From Candidatus Gastranaerophilales bacterium (lineage in GTDB: Bacteria; Cyanobacteriota; Vampirovibrionia; Gastranaerophilales; Gastranaerophilaceae): 64,000 nucleotides of DNA. How positions within the stretch are numbered: position 1 is the first letter of the stretch; each line of letters opens with the position of its first letter. Made by a program: the position numbers and the translations under genes. The stretch covers positions 62,001 through 126,000 of the forward strand of contig CANQRH010000005.1 of NCBI GenBank assembly GCA_947626225.1. Direction: 5' to 3'. The notes under the pieces are model-generated. The model was not told the origin of the DNA and searched no databases. It saw only the letters and a program-made list of their open reading frames with translations. This document shows positions 36,605 through 45,951 of the stretch, in pieces.

Positions 36605-37518
36605 TGTTCGGATTTTTTAAAGATAAATTTAATAATCTTAAAAGTACGGTTTCCAATACCGCACAAGCACTTGTGGGTAATGTGGTCAGTGCGGCGGGCG
36701 GTGAAGAAGAATTTGGCGAATTCGTGCTTGATGATATGGAAGATACTCTTATAAGTGCGGATTTAGGCGTAGATTTTGCCTGCGAACTTATAGACAAGCT
36801 CAGAGATAATTCAAAAATTAAACCTTCGCAGGTTAAAGAATATTTGAGAGAAGAATTTTTGAAAACTTTAAAAAATGCCGGCAGTACGGAATTGAACTAT
36901 ATTGACGGCGGTTTAAATATTTATTTTATTGCCGGTGTCAACGGAGCCGGTAAAACAACTTTGATTGCAAAACTTGCTTATAAGTTTAAAAATGCAGGGA
37001 AAAAAGTTCTTATTGCAGCGGGTGATACTTTTCGTGCGGCAGCGGAGGAACAGCTTGATATCTGGTCACAGCGTGCCGGTGCGGATATAGTCAGAAAAGA
37101 TAAAGCGGATGCGGCATCTGTGGTTTTTGAAGCCGTGGAAAAAGCCCAAAACGAAAAATATGACGTGCTTTTGATTGATACGGCAGGACGTCTGCAAAAT
37201 AAATTTAATCTTATGGAAGAACTTAAAAAAATAAAATCCGTTATTGATAAAAAATCTCCCGATTCTATGCGTGAATCAATACTCGTGCTGGATGCAAACA
37301 CGGGACAGAACGGTTTGCAGCAGGCAAAAGTTTTTTCCGAGGCGGTAAATTTGACTTGTGCCGCGCTTACAAAGTTGGACGGCTCGGCAAAAGGAGCAAT
37401 AATACTCGCTGTTGCAAAAGAAATGAAACTGCCTGTGAAGCTTATCGGTGTGGGTGAAAAGATGGAAGATTTAAAAACATTTGATGCGGAAGAATTTATC
37501 AAGGCTCTGTTTGAATAA
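36604..37518 (+). CDS. ftsY: Signal recognition particle receptor FtsY
   Basis: 304 aa, GTG start overlapping the nusB stop by 1 nt. SRP-type GTPase: G1 GVNGAGKTT (about residues 104-112), GDTFRAAAEEQL, G3 DTAGRLQNK, TKLDGSAKG, and C-terminal GVGEKMEDLKTFDAEEF. It lacks a long acidic A domain, as in many bacteria, and begins with an amphipathic helix (MFGFFKDKFNNL). Confidence 0.95.
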   Translation: MFGFFKDKFNNLKSTVSNTAQALVGNVVSAAGGEEEFGEFVLDDMEDTLISADLGVDFACELIDKLRDNSKIKPSQVKEYLREEFLKTLKNAGSTELNYIDGGLNIYFIAGVNGAGKTTLIAKLAYKFKNAGKKVLIAAGDTFRAAAEEQLDIWSQRAGADIVRKDKADAASVVFEAVEKAQNEKYDVLLIDTAGRLQNKFNLMEELKKIKSVIDKKSPDSMRESILVLDANTGQNGLQQAKVFSEAVNLTCAALTKLDGSAKGAIILAVAKEMKLPVKLIGVGEKMEDLKTFDAEEFIKALFE

Positions 37519-38165
37519 TGATTTTAGAAAGTATAAAAACCAAATGTCAAAACAGGATTGAACTTTTAGGCGATGCCTCGGCAAAAGTTCTTATTATAGG
37601 TGTATTTCACGGAGATGAACCGCAGGGAAAATTTTTAATTGATGAATATTTGAAGGAAAATTCTTCGGATAAACTTTTATTTATACCATGCTTAAACCCT
37701 GACGGGATGGCAAATTCCATGCGTACAAACTCAAACGGGGTTGATTTAAATCGTAATTTCCCGACAAAAAACTGGGGAAAAAATTTGGGGGAGAATGCTT
37801 CTTGCGATGATGAAACAACCGATTATTACGGCGGGAAATTCCCCGCAAGCGAGATTGAAACTCAGTTTTTAATTAATGTAATTGAAAAATACAAGCCTCA
37901 ATTGATTTTAACGCTTCATGCACCGTATAAAGTCATAAACTTTGACGGCCCGGCAAAGGAAATCAGCGAAAAAATAGCCGAAATAATTAATTATCCCGTT
38001 GAGGCAAGTATAGGATATCCGACACCGGGAAGTTTCGGGACTTATGCCGGAGTCGAAAGGCAAATCCCGGTTGTTACGCTGGAACTTGATGAACAGTGTG
38101 ACAAGGAAGATTTGATTGAACCGGTTTTTAAAATATTCGACCTTTTAAAAGTTTTTTTGTTGTAG
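37518..38165 (+). CDS. M14-family zinc carboxypeptidase (MpaA-like)
   Basis: 215 aa. Zinc-binding HGDE (about residue 33-36), substrate region NPDGMANSMRTNSNGVDLNRNFP (family pattern), LTLHAP with the second zinc His, and C-terminal VVTLELDEQ with the likely catalytic Glu. Similar to murein tripeptide amidase MpaA, which trims peptidoglycan peptides in the cytoplasm; no signal peptide. Starts inside the ftsY stop (TAATG). Confidence 0.82.
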   Translation: MILESIKTKCQNRIELLGDASAKVLIIGVFHGDEPQGKFLIDEYLKENSSDKLLFIPCLNPDGMANSMRTNSNGVDLNRNFPTKNWGKNLGENASCDDETTDYYGGKFPASEIETQFLINVIEKYKPQLILTLHAPYKVINFDGPAKEISEKIAEIINYPVEASIGYPTPGSFGTYAGVERQIPVVTLELDEQCDKEDLIEPVFKIFDLLKVFLL

Positions 38166-38189
38166 AATTTAAGAAAAAGAGGATTATAA

Positions 38190-39563
38190 ATGAGATTGCA
38201 CAATTCTTATACAAACACGATTGAAGAATTTACTCCGATAGAAGAAAATAAAGTAAAAATGTACGTTTGCGGACCAACGGTATATGATTATGCACATCTG
38301 GGGCATGCAAGATGCTATATTACATGGGATGTGCTATACAGATATCTGAAATTTAAAGGATATGACGTAACTTATTGCAGAAATGTTACCGATGTTGACG
38401 ATAAAATTTTGAAAAAAGCCGAAAACGAAGGCAAAACCCCGCAAGAGGTTTCTCAATTCTGGTATAATCAGTTTACAAATTCCATGAAGGCGTTGAATAA
38501 TTTAAAGCCTGATATTGAACCTTTTGCAACAAAAACTCTCGGCGAAATGATTGCGATAGTTAAAGACCTTATAAATAAAGGTTATGCTTACGAATCCGAG
38601 GGAGATGTATATTTTAGGGTGAAAAAATTCCCAAAATACGGCTATCTTTCAAAACAACCGATTGACAAACTGGAAAGCGGTGCAAGAATTGAAGTAGGCG
38701 AACAGAAGGAAGATCCGCTTGATTTTGCTCTCTGGAAAAAGGATGAAAAATTCGGTTATAATTCACCTTGGGGAGTCGGCCGTCCCGGATGGCACATTGA
38801 ATGTTCGGCAATGAGCAGAAAACATCTCGGAAACACTATTGATATTCACGCAGGCGGTGCGGATTTGATTTTCCCGCATCATGAAAACGAAATTGCACAA
38901 TCCGAATGTGCTAACGGCTGCCGATTTGTAAATTACTGGCTTCATAACGGTTTTGTTACCATCAATAAAGAAAAAATGTCAAAATCACTGGGAAATTTTC
39001 TTACCATTGATGAACTTTTGAAAAAATATGACAGCAATACAATAAGATTTTTTATATTGACAAATCATTACAGAATGCCCGTAGAATTTTCCGATGAGGC
39101 GCTATTATCCGCTCAGGCAGGTGTCAGACGTTTGCTTAACGCTAAGCGAAGTGAAATCAACGAAAATCTTGATATTACCAAAAGCGAAGAATATAAACAG
39201 TTTACGCAGGCTATGGATGATGATTTAAATACGTCAAAAGCCCTTGCCGTACTGTTTGAGCTTGCAAATAAAGCAAATAAAGATGATAAAGACGCGTATA
39301 CACTGCTTAATAAACTTGCATCAGTTCTCGGATTTACGTTTGACAAGCCTTCATTGAGCGAAGAAGAAGTTAAAAATGCGGTAAAACATGTCAGCGAAAA
39401 ATTAGGCAGAGAATTTGAGTCAATGGAAGAAATTATCCGTTACAGAAAAGAGGCACGTGAAGCTAAAAACTGGGATATTGCCGATAAAATTCGTATTTCA
39501 CTTGATGAAGCGGGTATTATACTTAAAGATTCAAAAGACGGAACAAGCTGGGAAGCTAAATAA
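38190..39563 (+). CDS. cysS: Cysteinyl-tRNA synthetase
   Basis: 457 aa class I synthetase. Zinc/active-site CGPTVYDYAHLGHAR (about residues 27-41), WHIECSAMS, HHENEIAQSE, and KMSKS (about 262). AGAGGA upstream. Last gene of the nusB-ftsY-M14-cysS run. Confidence 0.96.
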   Translation: MRLHNSYTNTIEEFTPIEENKVKMYVCGPTVYDYAHLGHARCYITWDVLYRYLKFKGYDVTYCRNVTDVDDKILKKAENEGKTPQEVSQFWYNQFTNSMKALNNLKPDIEPFATKTLGEMIAIVKDLINKGYAYESEGDVYFRVKKFPKYGYLSKQPIDKLESGARIEVGEQKEDPLDFALWKKDEKFGYNSPWGVGRPGWHIECSAMSRKHLGNTIDIHAGGADLIFPHHENEIAQSECANGCRFVNYWLHNGFVTINKEKMSKSLGNFLTIDELLKKYDSNTIRFFILTNHYRMPVEFSDEALLSAQAGVRRLLNAKRSEINENLDITKSEEYKQFTQAMDDDLNTSKALAVLFELANKANKDDKDAYTLLNKLASVLGFTFDKPSLSEEEVKNAVKHVSEKLGREFESMEEIIRYRKEAREAKNWDIADKIRISLDEAGIILKDSKDGTSWEAK

Positions 39564-39568
39564 TCATA

Positions 39569-40423
39569 TTAACTTTTGCATGGCGATAACCATTTGAGTT
39601 TTATACCGAAAATGTTTAATATATTTCTTTTAAATTCACCTTTATAAGGATGATAAAGCAAATCGTCTTTTTTATTCAGGCATTCATCTCCGACATAGAT
39701 ATGTTTATTAAAAGTTATTTTTTTCTCAACTATGGCATTACATATAAAACCGCCGTTCATAAGTTCTGTCGGTACGAACAATTCACAGTTTATCCAGCGG
39801 GAATTCTTGTCTGAAAGACATTTTTTAAATATTTGAGCATGTTCAAGACGTTTATTATATAAATAAGATATCGCACTTTTTTCTAATATGCATACCTGAA
39901 ACATTCCTCCGTATAATTCTTTTGAGTCATCATAAATCCAATCTAATCCGAAAGTCCAAAATTCGGTATTTTTTAAAGTGCCGTTAAATATGCAAATTAA
40001 CAAATGTGATTTTTTATCTCTATATTTATCCAAAAACGGTTTGTAAGATTCTCCGTTGCAGTAAATATCGTAGTCAAACTGCCAGTAATATTTGTAATCG
40101 GGAAAATACTCTCTCACGTAATAAAACCGGTAATCGGCGTTATACCACATGATTTTGCCGAAATCATCAGTTTCTTCCGAAAAATAATAATTTGGAAGAT
40201 TTAGTTTTTTATGAATGTTAATATCGAATAAAAAACATTTAACTTTTGTTCCGAAAAACTCTTTTTCACAAACGGGGAAATCGTATTGAATATTTAAATT
40301 CGTATTATCTATACATAATATAACATCATCACCGGATTTGCAAAGTTTTTTATATTCATCAATAACATTTTTATTAATTATATGTGTTGAAATGAATTTG
40401 AGCGTATCAGAGGTTTTATTCAT
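39569..40423 (-). CDS. Glycosyltransferase-like protein (copy A of mirrored pair)
   Basis: 284 aa, cytoplasmic. A DxD-like motif FDYDIYCNGESYKPF (about residues 116-130) suggests a nucleotide-sugar glycosyltransferase fold. The end FGIKLKWLSP is typical of polysaccharide-cluster enzymes. It is the near-twin of the gene at 45060: the first ~140 residues are almost identical, the C-terminal half clearly less so. GGCAGAG lies upstream of the ATG. Divergent from an XRE regulator at 40641. The exact family is uncertain. Confidence 0.65.
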   Translation of the reverse strand: MNKTSDTLKFISTHIINKNVIDEYKKLCKSGDDVILCIDNTNLNIQYDFPVCEKEFFGTKVKCFLFDINIHKKLNLPNYYFSEETDDFGKIMWYNADYRFYYVREYFPDYKYYWQFDYDIYCNGESYKPFLDKYRDKKSHLLICIFNGTLKNTEFWTFGLDWIYDDSKELYGGMFQVCILEKSAISYLYNKRLEHAQIFKKCLSDKNSRWINCELFVPTELMNGGFICNAIVEKKITFNKHIYVGDECLNKKDDLLYHPYKGEFKRNILNIFGIKLKWLSPCKS

Positions 40424-40483
40424 AAAAACTCTGCCTCCGTATTGCTATTTGTTGATATAAATTTTTCATAAAATCCATACAAA

Positions 40484-40505
40484 TTATTGTTTCATACAAC
40501 AATAA
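40484..40505. repeat. Inverted repeat between copy A and its XRE gene
   Basis: TTATTGTT, 6-nt gap, AACAATAA in the 217-nt divergent intergenic region; a possible operator of the XRE regulator. Confidence 0.35.
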
Positions 40506-40640
40506 ACATTAATATTAGACCTTCGTATAAAGTTTAATTTCTTCAATATATAAATAAATCCCTGTGTACTATTCATATATTTATGCATATAATTATATAT
40601 CAATACACTTATATGTCAATGACCATTTATAATTTTATAA

Positions 40641-40868
40641 ATGCTAAATAAAAGAGATATATACAGAATTATCGGACACAATATCCGAGATGCAAGAAAA
40701 TCAAAAAATCTGACACAGGAAGATTTTGCGGAACTTATGGACAAATCTTGGAGTTATATTGCCAAACTTGAAACGGGTACTCAAAATTTTTCTATAGGAA
40801 AACTTATTGACATAGCGGGATTTTTACAAACAGACCTTGAAAAACTGTTAAAAATAACCAAAGATTAA
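40641..40868 (+). CDS. XRE-family transcriptional regulator
   Basis: 75 aa made of one XRE helix-turn-helix (IGHNIRDARKSKNLTQEDFAELMDKSWSYIAKLETG pattern, residues 12-60). No effector domain. TATAAT lies 7 nt before its ATG without a Shine-Dalgarno. Divergent from glycosyltransferase-like copy A and 21 nt before the spoIID-type gene. Probably controls the divergent gene. Confidence 0.85.
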   Translation: MLNKRDIYRIIGHNIRDARKSKNLTQEDFAELMDKSWSYIAKLETGTQNFSIGKLIDIAGFLQTDLEKLLKITKD

Positions 40869-40889
40869 TATTTGTCATATAATAATTTT

Positions 40890-42614
40890 ATGAAAAAGAC
40901 AGTTTTATTAATTTTTTCTTTAATAATTTTTTCTTGTTCCGGGTTTGGTTTTGTTCATATTCCGCAGGCTGCGATTGAGTCGGCAAAGCAGGCTGAAACG
41001 GCGGCCGTTCAAAAACCGTCGTCACCGGTTGTCAGAGTAGGCATCGGAAATAATAATTTTTCAACATACAAATACAAAGAAATAACCGTATTTGGAACGG
41101 GTGATACGCAGATATATGATAACGGGATGCTGATAGGAAATTTTAATCCCAATCAAAATGTGCGTATAACTTTCTCAAACGGAATGTTTAATATTTATAC
41201 GCCTGAAAATACTCAGCCCGAAACGGTATCAGGTCCGGTTCAAGTGACGAGTAATTACGGGCTTCTCGGAGTTGCGGGATTAAAAAGATCCGGTTTGCAA
41301 GCTTTGTTTCATGGTGCTTTTGAACTCGTTAAATGCTCAAAAGATGAATTTAATCTTGTAAATATGGTTGAGTCCGAAGAATATTTAAAAGGTGTTGTCC
41401 CGAATGAAATGCCGGTTGCATTCGGTCTTGAAGCATTGAAGGCACAGAGTGTTGCCGCAAGAAATTATGTTTTGTCCCCGAGACCAAAGGCTTCTTCTAA
41501 TTATGACGTTGTTGACAGTGTGGCAAGTCAGGTGTATTTCGGCGCTAATACGGAAAAAAGTCTTGCAACACGTGCTGTACAGGAAACTGAGGGAATTGTT
41601 GCACTTTACGGATGGGATTTAATACTTGCCCAATATTCGTCTACGGCCGGCGGATATACGGAGAGTTTTAACAATGCGTTTTCCGATCCCGTGACAAAGC
41701 AATTTCCGTCACATGAAAAGCCGTATTTGAAAGCTGTACCTGATATTATAGGGCAGACTCCGCTGAATAACGAAGAAGATGCAAGTGCTTTTTACAGATC
41801 ATTACCTTCATCTTATGACATACGTTCGTCTTATTACAGATGGGAAAGAGAATGGAGTGCGGATGAACTGAAAAAAGCATTACAGTCGACTCTGCCTGCA
41901 CAATCCGCAACGGGTTTTGTGAAACCTGCTTTTTCTCAGTCGGATAAACTCAGTGATATTAAAGAAATAAAAGTTTTGAGGCGCGGTGATTCGGGTAAAA
42001 TCATTGAAATGGAAATAGTTACCGACACACAAACTTATAAAGTTTATAAAGAACTCGTGATAAGAAGGCTTATGGTTTGCAAAGGTAAAGCACTGCCGTC
42101 TGCAAATGTCGTTTTTGATAATGTAACGGACGTAAACGGAAATCTTGTTTCACTAAAAGCATATGGCGGCGGTTTCGGACATGGCGTGGGTATGAGCCAG
42201 TACGGTGCAGGCTTTATGGGAAACGAATTACACAAATCATTTGATACGATATTACAGCATTATTATACGGGAATTACGCTGGGGACAAATCCCGTGATTT
42301 TGTCCTCAAATTCAGAACAGAACTGTATTGAGCAGAGTTTTTATGCTCCGGACAAATATGCCAAAATTATTATAGATAACAAATACGGGGTGGAAAGTTT
42401 AAAAGTTGATATCAACGGTCGTGAAAGAGTTTTTGAATTGCCGAGAGAATTTATCGGACATAAAAGATATTGTGAAATAGATATTTCCGATTTTATTCAT
42501 AAGGGCAGAAACACTATTATTTTCTCGTCACCCGAATTTAAAACGGTGTCAAACAAAGGGTTAAGGTTATACGTGGAATTGGTGAAGAAAGATGACAGCG
42601 GATACGTCTGGTAA
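40890..42614 (+). CDS. SpoIID/LytB domain protein
   Basis: 574 aa from ATG 40890. Signal sequence MKKTVLLIFSLIIFSCSGFG; the Cys could be a lipobox. SpoIID domain about residues 150-470: EYLKGVVPNEMPVAFGLEALKAQSVAARNYVL and GGGFGHGVGMSQYGAGFMG. SpoIID acts as a lytic transglycosylase on denuded glycan, and LytB homologues enhance amidase; in non-sporulating bacteria this is a peptidoglycan-remodelling protein. TATAAT lies exactly 6 nt before the ATG, no Shine-Dalgarno. Confidence 0.85.
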   Translation: MKKTVLLIFSLIIFSCSGFGFVHIPQAAIESAKQAETAAVQKPSSPVVRVGIGNNNFSTYKYKEITVFGTGDTQIYDNGMLIGNFNPNQNVRITFSNGMFNIYTPENTQPETVSGPVQVTSNYGLLGVAGLKRSGLQALFHGAFELVKCSKDEFNLVNMVESEEYLKGVVPNEMPVAFGLEALKAQSVAARNYVLSPRPKASSNYDVVDSVASQVYFGANTEKSLATRAVQETEGIVALYGWDLILAQYSSTAGGYTESFNNAFSDPVTKQFPSHEKPYLKAVPDIIGQTPLNNEEDASAFYRSLPSSYDIRSSYYRWEREWSADELKKALQSTLPAQSATGFVKPAFSQSDKLSDIKEIKVLRRGDSGKIIEMEIVTDTQTYKVYKELVIRRLMVCKGKALPSANVVFDNVTDVNGNLVSLKAYGGGFGHGVGMSQYGAGFMGNELHKSFDTILQHYYTGITLGTNPVILSSNSEQNCIEQSFYAPDKYAKIIIDNKYGVESLKVDINGRERVFELPREFIGHKRYCEIDISDFIHKGRNTIIFSSPEFKTVSNKGLRLYVELVKKDDSGYVW

Positions 42615-44160
42615 TATGGAAAAAAATACAACAACCGTACTCAGAGCCGCATGGATTATAGCGGTTGTTACAATTGTAAGTAAACTTATCGGGTTTGTAA
42701 GAGATGTTATAATCGCCAAATATTACGGCGCTTCTCTGGTTTCGGATGCTTATTACTATGCTTATCAAATCCCGTCGCTTTCTTTAATTTTGCTCGGCGG
42801 TGTTGGCGGACCTTTTCACAGTGCTACCGTTGCTGTTTTTTCAAAGTTGATACCTTCCCTTAACGAAAAGCCGTCCGATGAAGTGAACAAGCTGTATTCA
42901 ACTTTTATGACGGCTGCAACATTGTTTTTTCTTATACTTTCGGCAATCATGCTGATTTTTCCGAAACAAATAATGGGGTTGATAATAGCCGGCGGCTCGG
43001 CTGAAATGATATCTCTTTCGGCCGAACATTTGAAGATTATGACACCTTTGCTTGTTATAGGCGGAATTGTCGGTATTTATTACGGAATATTGATTATATA
43101 TAAGCAGTTTATGCTGCCTAATCTTTCGCCTATTATTATGAGCGCCGCAATTATCGGAATTGTAATTGCCGTTCCGAATGATAATAAGGGTTATGCTCTT
43201 GCCTGGGCAACAACAATCGGTGCAATTCTGCAGCTTGTTATTCAGTATCCGAATGTAAAAAAACTCGGTTTTTTGTGGAGACCTAACTTTAATTTTGTTA
43301 ACAACCCTAATTTTAAAGCGATAAATGAACTGTTGTTCCCTGCTATATTGAGTTCAACGGTAGGACAAATCCATATATACGTTGATATGTTCTTTACATC
43401 ATCAATATCCGAAGGTGCTTGGACTGCAATCGGTTATGCAAACCGTGTTTTCCAATTTCCTGTGGGAATTTTGGTTACCGCATTTTTGGTTCCGTTATTT
43501 CCGATATTTTCAAGATTGGTTGCGAATAAGGACATGAACGGTATAAAAACTTATTTTAATAAAGGGGTAGGGGTGCTGTTTTTTGCTTCAATCCCGATTA
43601 TTATAGGGATAATAACAGTCGGATATGATGCGGTTAAAGTGGTATTTGAGCGTGGTGCATTTGATGAAAATGCCACATTTATGGTTACGGAAGCTCTGTG
43701 GTTTTTATCTGTTTCAATACTGCCGTATGTTTTCAGAGATTCTATAACCAGAGTTTATTACTCGTTTAATGATTCAAAAACTCCGTTTGTTGTTGCCTTC
43801 TCATCTATAGTTTTAAAATATCTTTTAAATTATGTCTTTATAACGAAGATGAACGCGGGTATCGGCGGGATTACACTTTCAACATCACTTGTTACTCTTT
43901 TTAATGCCGTTGTGCTGGGTATACTGATTTTAAGAAAGTTGAAAATGGATTATGCGGGGCTGTTTAAAAATCTGGCAAAAATGTGCATTGCCGGCATTAT
44001 TTCTTTTATCTTATGTTTTTCATGCGCAAATTACCTGTCTGCAGGAATTTTAAGAATATGTATTGTGGGAATTGTTTGTTTGACAAGTTATACGGCATTG
44101 AACCTTGTTTTCAAAACGGAATATGTAACGGAATTAAAAAATAGGATAATAAAAAAATGA
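42592..44160 (+). CDS. murJ: Lipid II flippase MurJ
   Basis: 522 aa from 42592, or 514 aa from ATG 42616; neither has a strong ribosome site. MATE/MviN fold with about 14 membrane segments; signature ASKLIGFVRDV-like VSKLIGFVRDVIIAKYYGA near the N-terminus. It moves lipid II across the membrane. Either start overlaps or abuts the spoIID-type stop, linking two peptidoglycan genes. Confidence 0.9.
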   Translation: MTADTSGNMEKNTTTVLRAAWIIAVVTIVSKLIGFVRDVIIAKYYGASLVSDAYYYAYQIPSLSLILLGGVGGPFHSATVAVFSKLIPSLNEKPSDEVNKLYSTFMTAATLFFLILSAIMLIFPKQIMGLIIAGGSAEMISLSAEHLKIMTPLLVIGGIVGIYYGILIIYKQFMLPNLSPIIMSAAIIGIVIAVPNDNKGYALAWATTIGAILQLVIQYPNVKKLGFLWRPNFNFVNNPNFKAINELLFPAILSSTVGQIHIYVDMFFTSSISEGAWTAIGYANRVFQFPVGILVTAFLVPLFPIFSRLVANKDMNGIKTYFNKGVGVLFFASIPIIIGIITVGYDAVKVVFERGAFDENATFMVTEALWFLSVSILPYVFRDSITRVYYSFNDSKTPFVVAFSSIVLKYLLNYVFITKMNAGIGGITLSTSLVTLFNAVVLGILILRKLKMDYAGLFKNLAKMCIAGIISFILCFSCANYLSAGILRICIVGIVCLTSYTALNLVFKTEYVTELKNRIIKK

Positions 44161-44732
44161 TTATAAAAAATGCCGATGAAATTAAACAAGTTTTGGAAAA
44201 CGACGGAGTTATCGCTTTTGTAACCGATACGGTATGGGGTTTGGGCTGTCTGCCTTCAAGTGAAAAAGCCGTGAAAAAGATTTACGAAATAAAAAAACGC
44301 GAACCTCAAAAACCGTTAATTTTAATGTCTGATGATATATATCATCTTCTTGAATACGTAAAACCGATACCTAAAGCCGGATGTCAATTGATTAAAAAAT
44401 ATTTTCCCGGTGCATTAACAATCGTTACGCAAAAAAGTGACAAAACACCGGATTATGTAACCTCATCCATGCCAACGGTGGGCATTCGTGTGCCTGATAA
44501 TGAAGTTTTTAAAGAAATTTGTGCATCAGTGCATGTCCTTGCAACAACCAGTGCAAACCTTTCTCATCAACCGAGTGCAAAAAGTTATGAACAGGCTGTT
44601 GAAAATATGCAGGGGCTTGTCGATTTGATTATCCCCGATTACGGTTATTTATGCAAAGGTTTGGAATCCACAGTTGTCGGAATTTTGGATGATGAAGTCA
44701 GAATATTCCGTCAAGGCGCCGTTATAATTTAA
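44157..44732 (+). CDS. tsaC: Threonylcarbamoyl-AMP synthase (Sua5/YciO/YrdC)
   Basis: 191 aa, 4-nt overlap with murJ. FVTDTVWGLGC (about residues 20-30), KKREPQKPLILM, the LTIVTQ strand, SANLSHQPS and ESTVVG. It makes the precursor of tRNA t6A37. YrdC domain only, without the Sua5 C-terminal domain. Confidence 0.9.
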   Translation: MIIKNADEIKQVLENDGVIAFVTDTVWGLGCLPSSEKAVKKIYEIKKREPQKPLILMSDDIYHLLEYVKPIPKAGCQLIKKYFPGALTIVTQKSDKTPDYVTSSMPTVGIRVPDNEVFKEICASVHVLATTSANLSHQPSAKSYEQAVENMQGLVDLIIPDYGYLCKGLESTVVGILDDEVRIFRQGAVII

Positions 44733-44940
44733 AATCCAATAATTCAATTAAATTCATTCCCAAAGCTTCAGCAATTTTGGAAAGTGTAGAAAATTTCGGA
44801 TCAATTATTCCGCATTCAATTCTGCTTACAGTCCGCGTTGTAAGCCCTGTCTTTAGTGCTAAATCAAGCTGAGACATTTTTCTTTTACCGCGTTCAAATT
44901 TTATTTTGTAACCGAGTTTAAGAAAGTCATCTTGTTCCAT
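44722..44940 (-). CDS. XRE-family transcriptional regulator
   Basis: 72 aa, a single XRE HTH (LGYKIKFERGKRKMSQLDLAL, TTRTVSRIECGIIDPKFSTL). Its stop overlaps the tsaC end by 11 nt. Divergent from glycosyltransferase-like copy B; a palindrome in the intergenic region (44966-44979) lies between the -35 and -10 of the copy B promoter and is a good candidate for its operator. Confidence 0.85.
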   Translation of the reverse strand: MEQDDFLKLGYKIKFERGKRKMSQLDLALKTGLTTRTVSRIECGIIDPKFSTLSKIAEALGMNLIELLDFKL

Positions 44941-44957
44941 TTTATTATCGTACTAGC

Positions 44958-44986
44958 TTGACATATATATTTCGATATACTAAACT
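44958..44986 (+). promoter_or_regulatory. Promoter with palindromic operator in the spacer
   Basis: TTGACA, a 17-nt spacer, TAAACT. The spacer contains TATAT-TTCG-ATATA (44966-44979). Binding of the divergent XRE protein here would block transcription toward copy B. Confidence 0.55.
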
Positions 44987-45059
44987 CCTATTATAAGACA
45001 TAAAATACATGAAATAGTAAAAAAGTATTAATATTTAAAGACAAAATTGGTTCTGAAAA

Positions 45060-45920
45060 ATGACAGAGAAATGTTCGGATACGCTTAAATTTATTTCAAC
45101 TCATTTAATAAACCGGAATATAATCAATGAGTACTTAAAACTTAGTAAATCCGGCGGCGATACTATATTATGTATAGATAATACGAATTTAAATATTCAA
45201 TCCGATTCCCCCGTTTGTGAAAAAGAGTTTTTCGGAATAAAAGTTAAATGTTTTTTATTTGATATCAATATTCATAAAAAACTGAATTTGCCAAATTATT
45301 ATCTTTCCGAAGAAACCGAAGATTTCGGCAAAATAATGTGGTATAACGCCGATTACCGTTTTTATTACGTGAAAGAGTATTTCCCGGATTACAAATATTA
45401 CTGGCAGTTAGATTATGATATTTATTGCAACGGAGAATCTTACAAACCGTTTTTCGATAAATACAAGAACAGGAATACACACCTTTTAATTTGCGGATTT
45501 CGCGGATTATTAAAAGATTCTGCCTGGTGTTGGACTCATAAACTGGACTGGATTTATGATGATAAGGCGGATTTATACGGAAGTTTTTTCCCTGTTTGCA
45601 GATTGGAAAACAATGCAATAGCATATTTATACAAAAAGCGCCTTGAACAGGCGGAAAAATTCAAATCATATATAGGGTGTGAAAATGCGTTATGGACTCA
45701 TTGTGAATTGTTTGTCCCGACAGAGCTGATTGACGGCGGTTTTAAATGTAACGCGATAATTGAAGAAAAAATTGATCTGCAAAAAGGATATTGTCAAGGC
45801 GATGAATGTTTTTACACAAAAGATAACTTGCTCTATCACCCGTATAAAGGCATATTTAAAAGAAAGATATTGAAAATCGCAGGATTGAAATTTAAGTGGT
45901 TAGAGCCTGTTAAAAATTAA
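45060..45920 (+). CDS. Glycosyltransferase-like protein (copy B of mirrored pair)
   Basis: 286 aa. Same architecture as copy A at 39569: DYDIYCNGESYKPF motif (about residues 118-131), C-terminal IAGLKFKWLEP. Copies A and B share exact DNA runs (for example about 36 identical nt around codons 38-49), then diverge after about codon 150. Its stop precedes the U32 gene by 31 nt. The donor/acceptor is unknown; surface polysaccharide is the likely target. Confidence 0.65.
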   Translation: MTEKCSDTLKFISTHLINRNIINEYLKLSKSGGDTILCIDNTNLNIQSDSPVCEKEFFGIKVKCFLFDINIHKKLNLPNYYLSEETEDFGKIMWYNADYRFYYVKEYFPDYKYYWQLDYDIYCNGESYKPFFDKYKNRNTHLLICGFRGLLKDSAWCWTHKLDWIYDDKADLYGSFFPVCRLENNAIAYLYKKRLEQAEKFKSYIGCENALWTHCELFVPTELIDGGFKCNAIIEEKIDLQKGYCQGDECFYTKDNLLYHPYKGIFKRKILKIAGLKFKWLEPVKN

Positions 45921-45951
45921 ATATCGAATATTTTTATCATATAATTTACCC

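Noticed and set aside
36978-37502. 174-codon ORF antisense to ftsY
   Set aside because: Ser/Phe-rich antisense shadow of the GTPase; no start signal.
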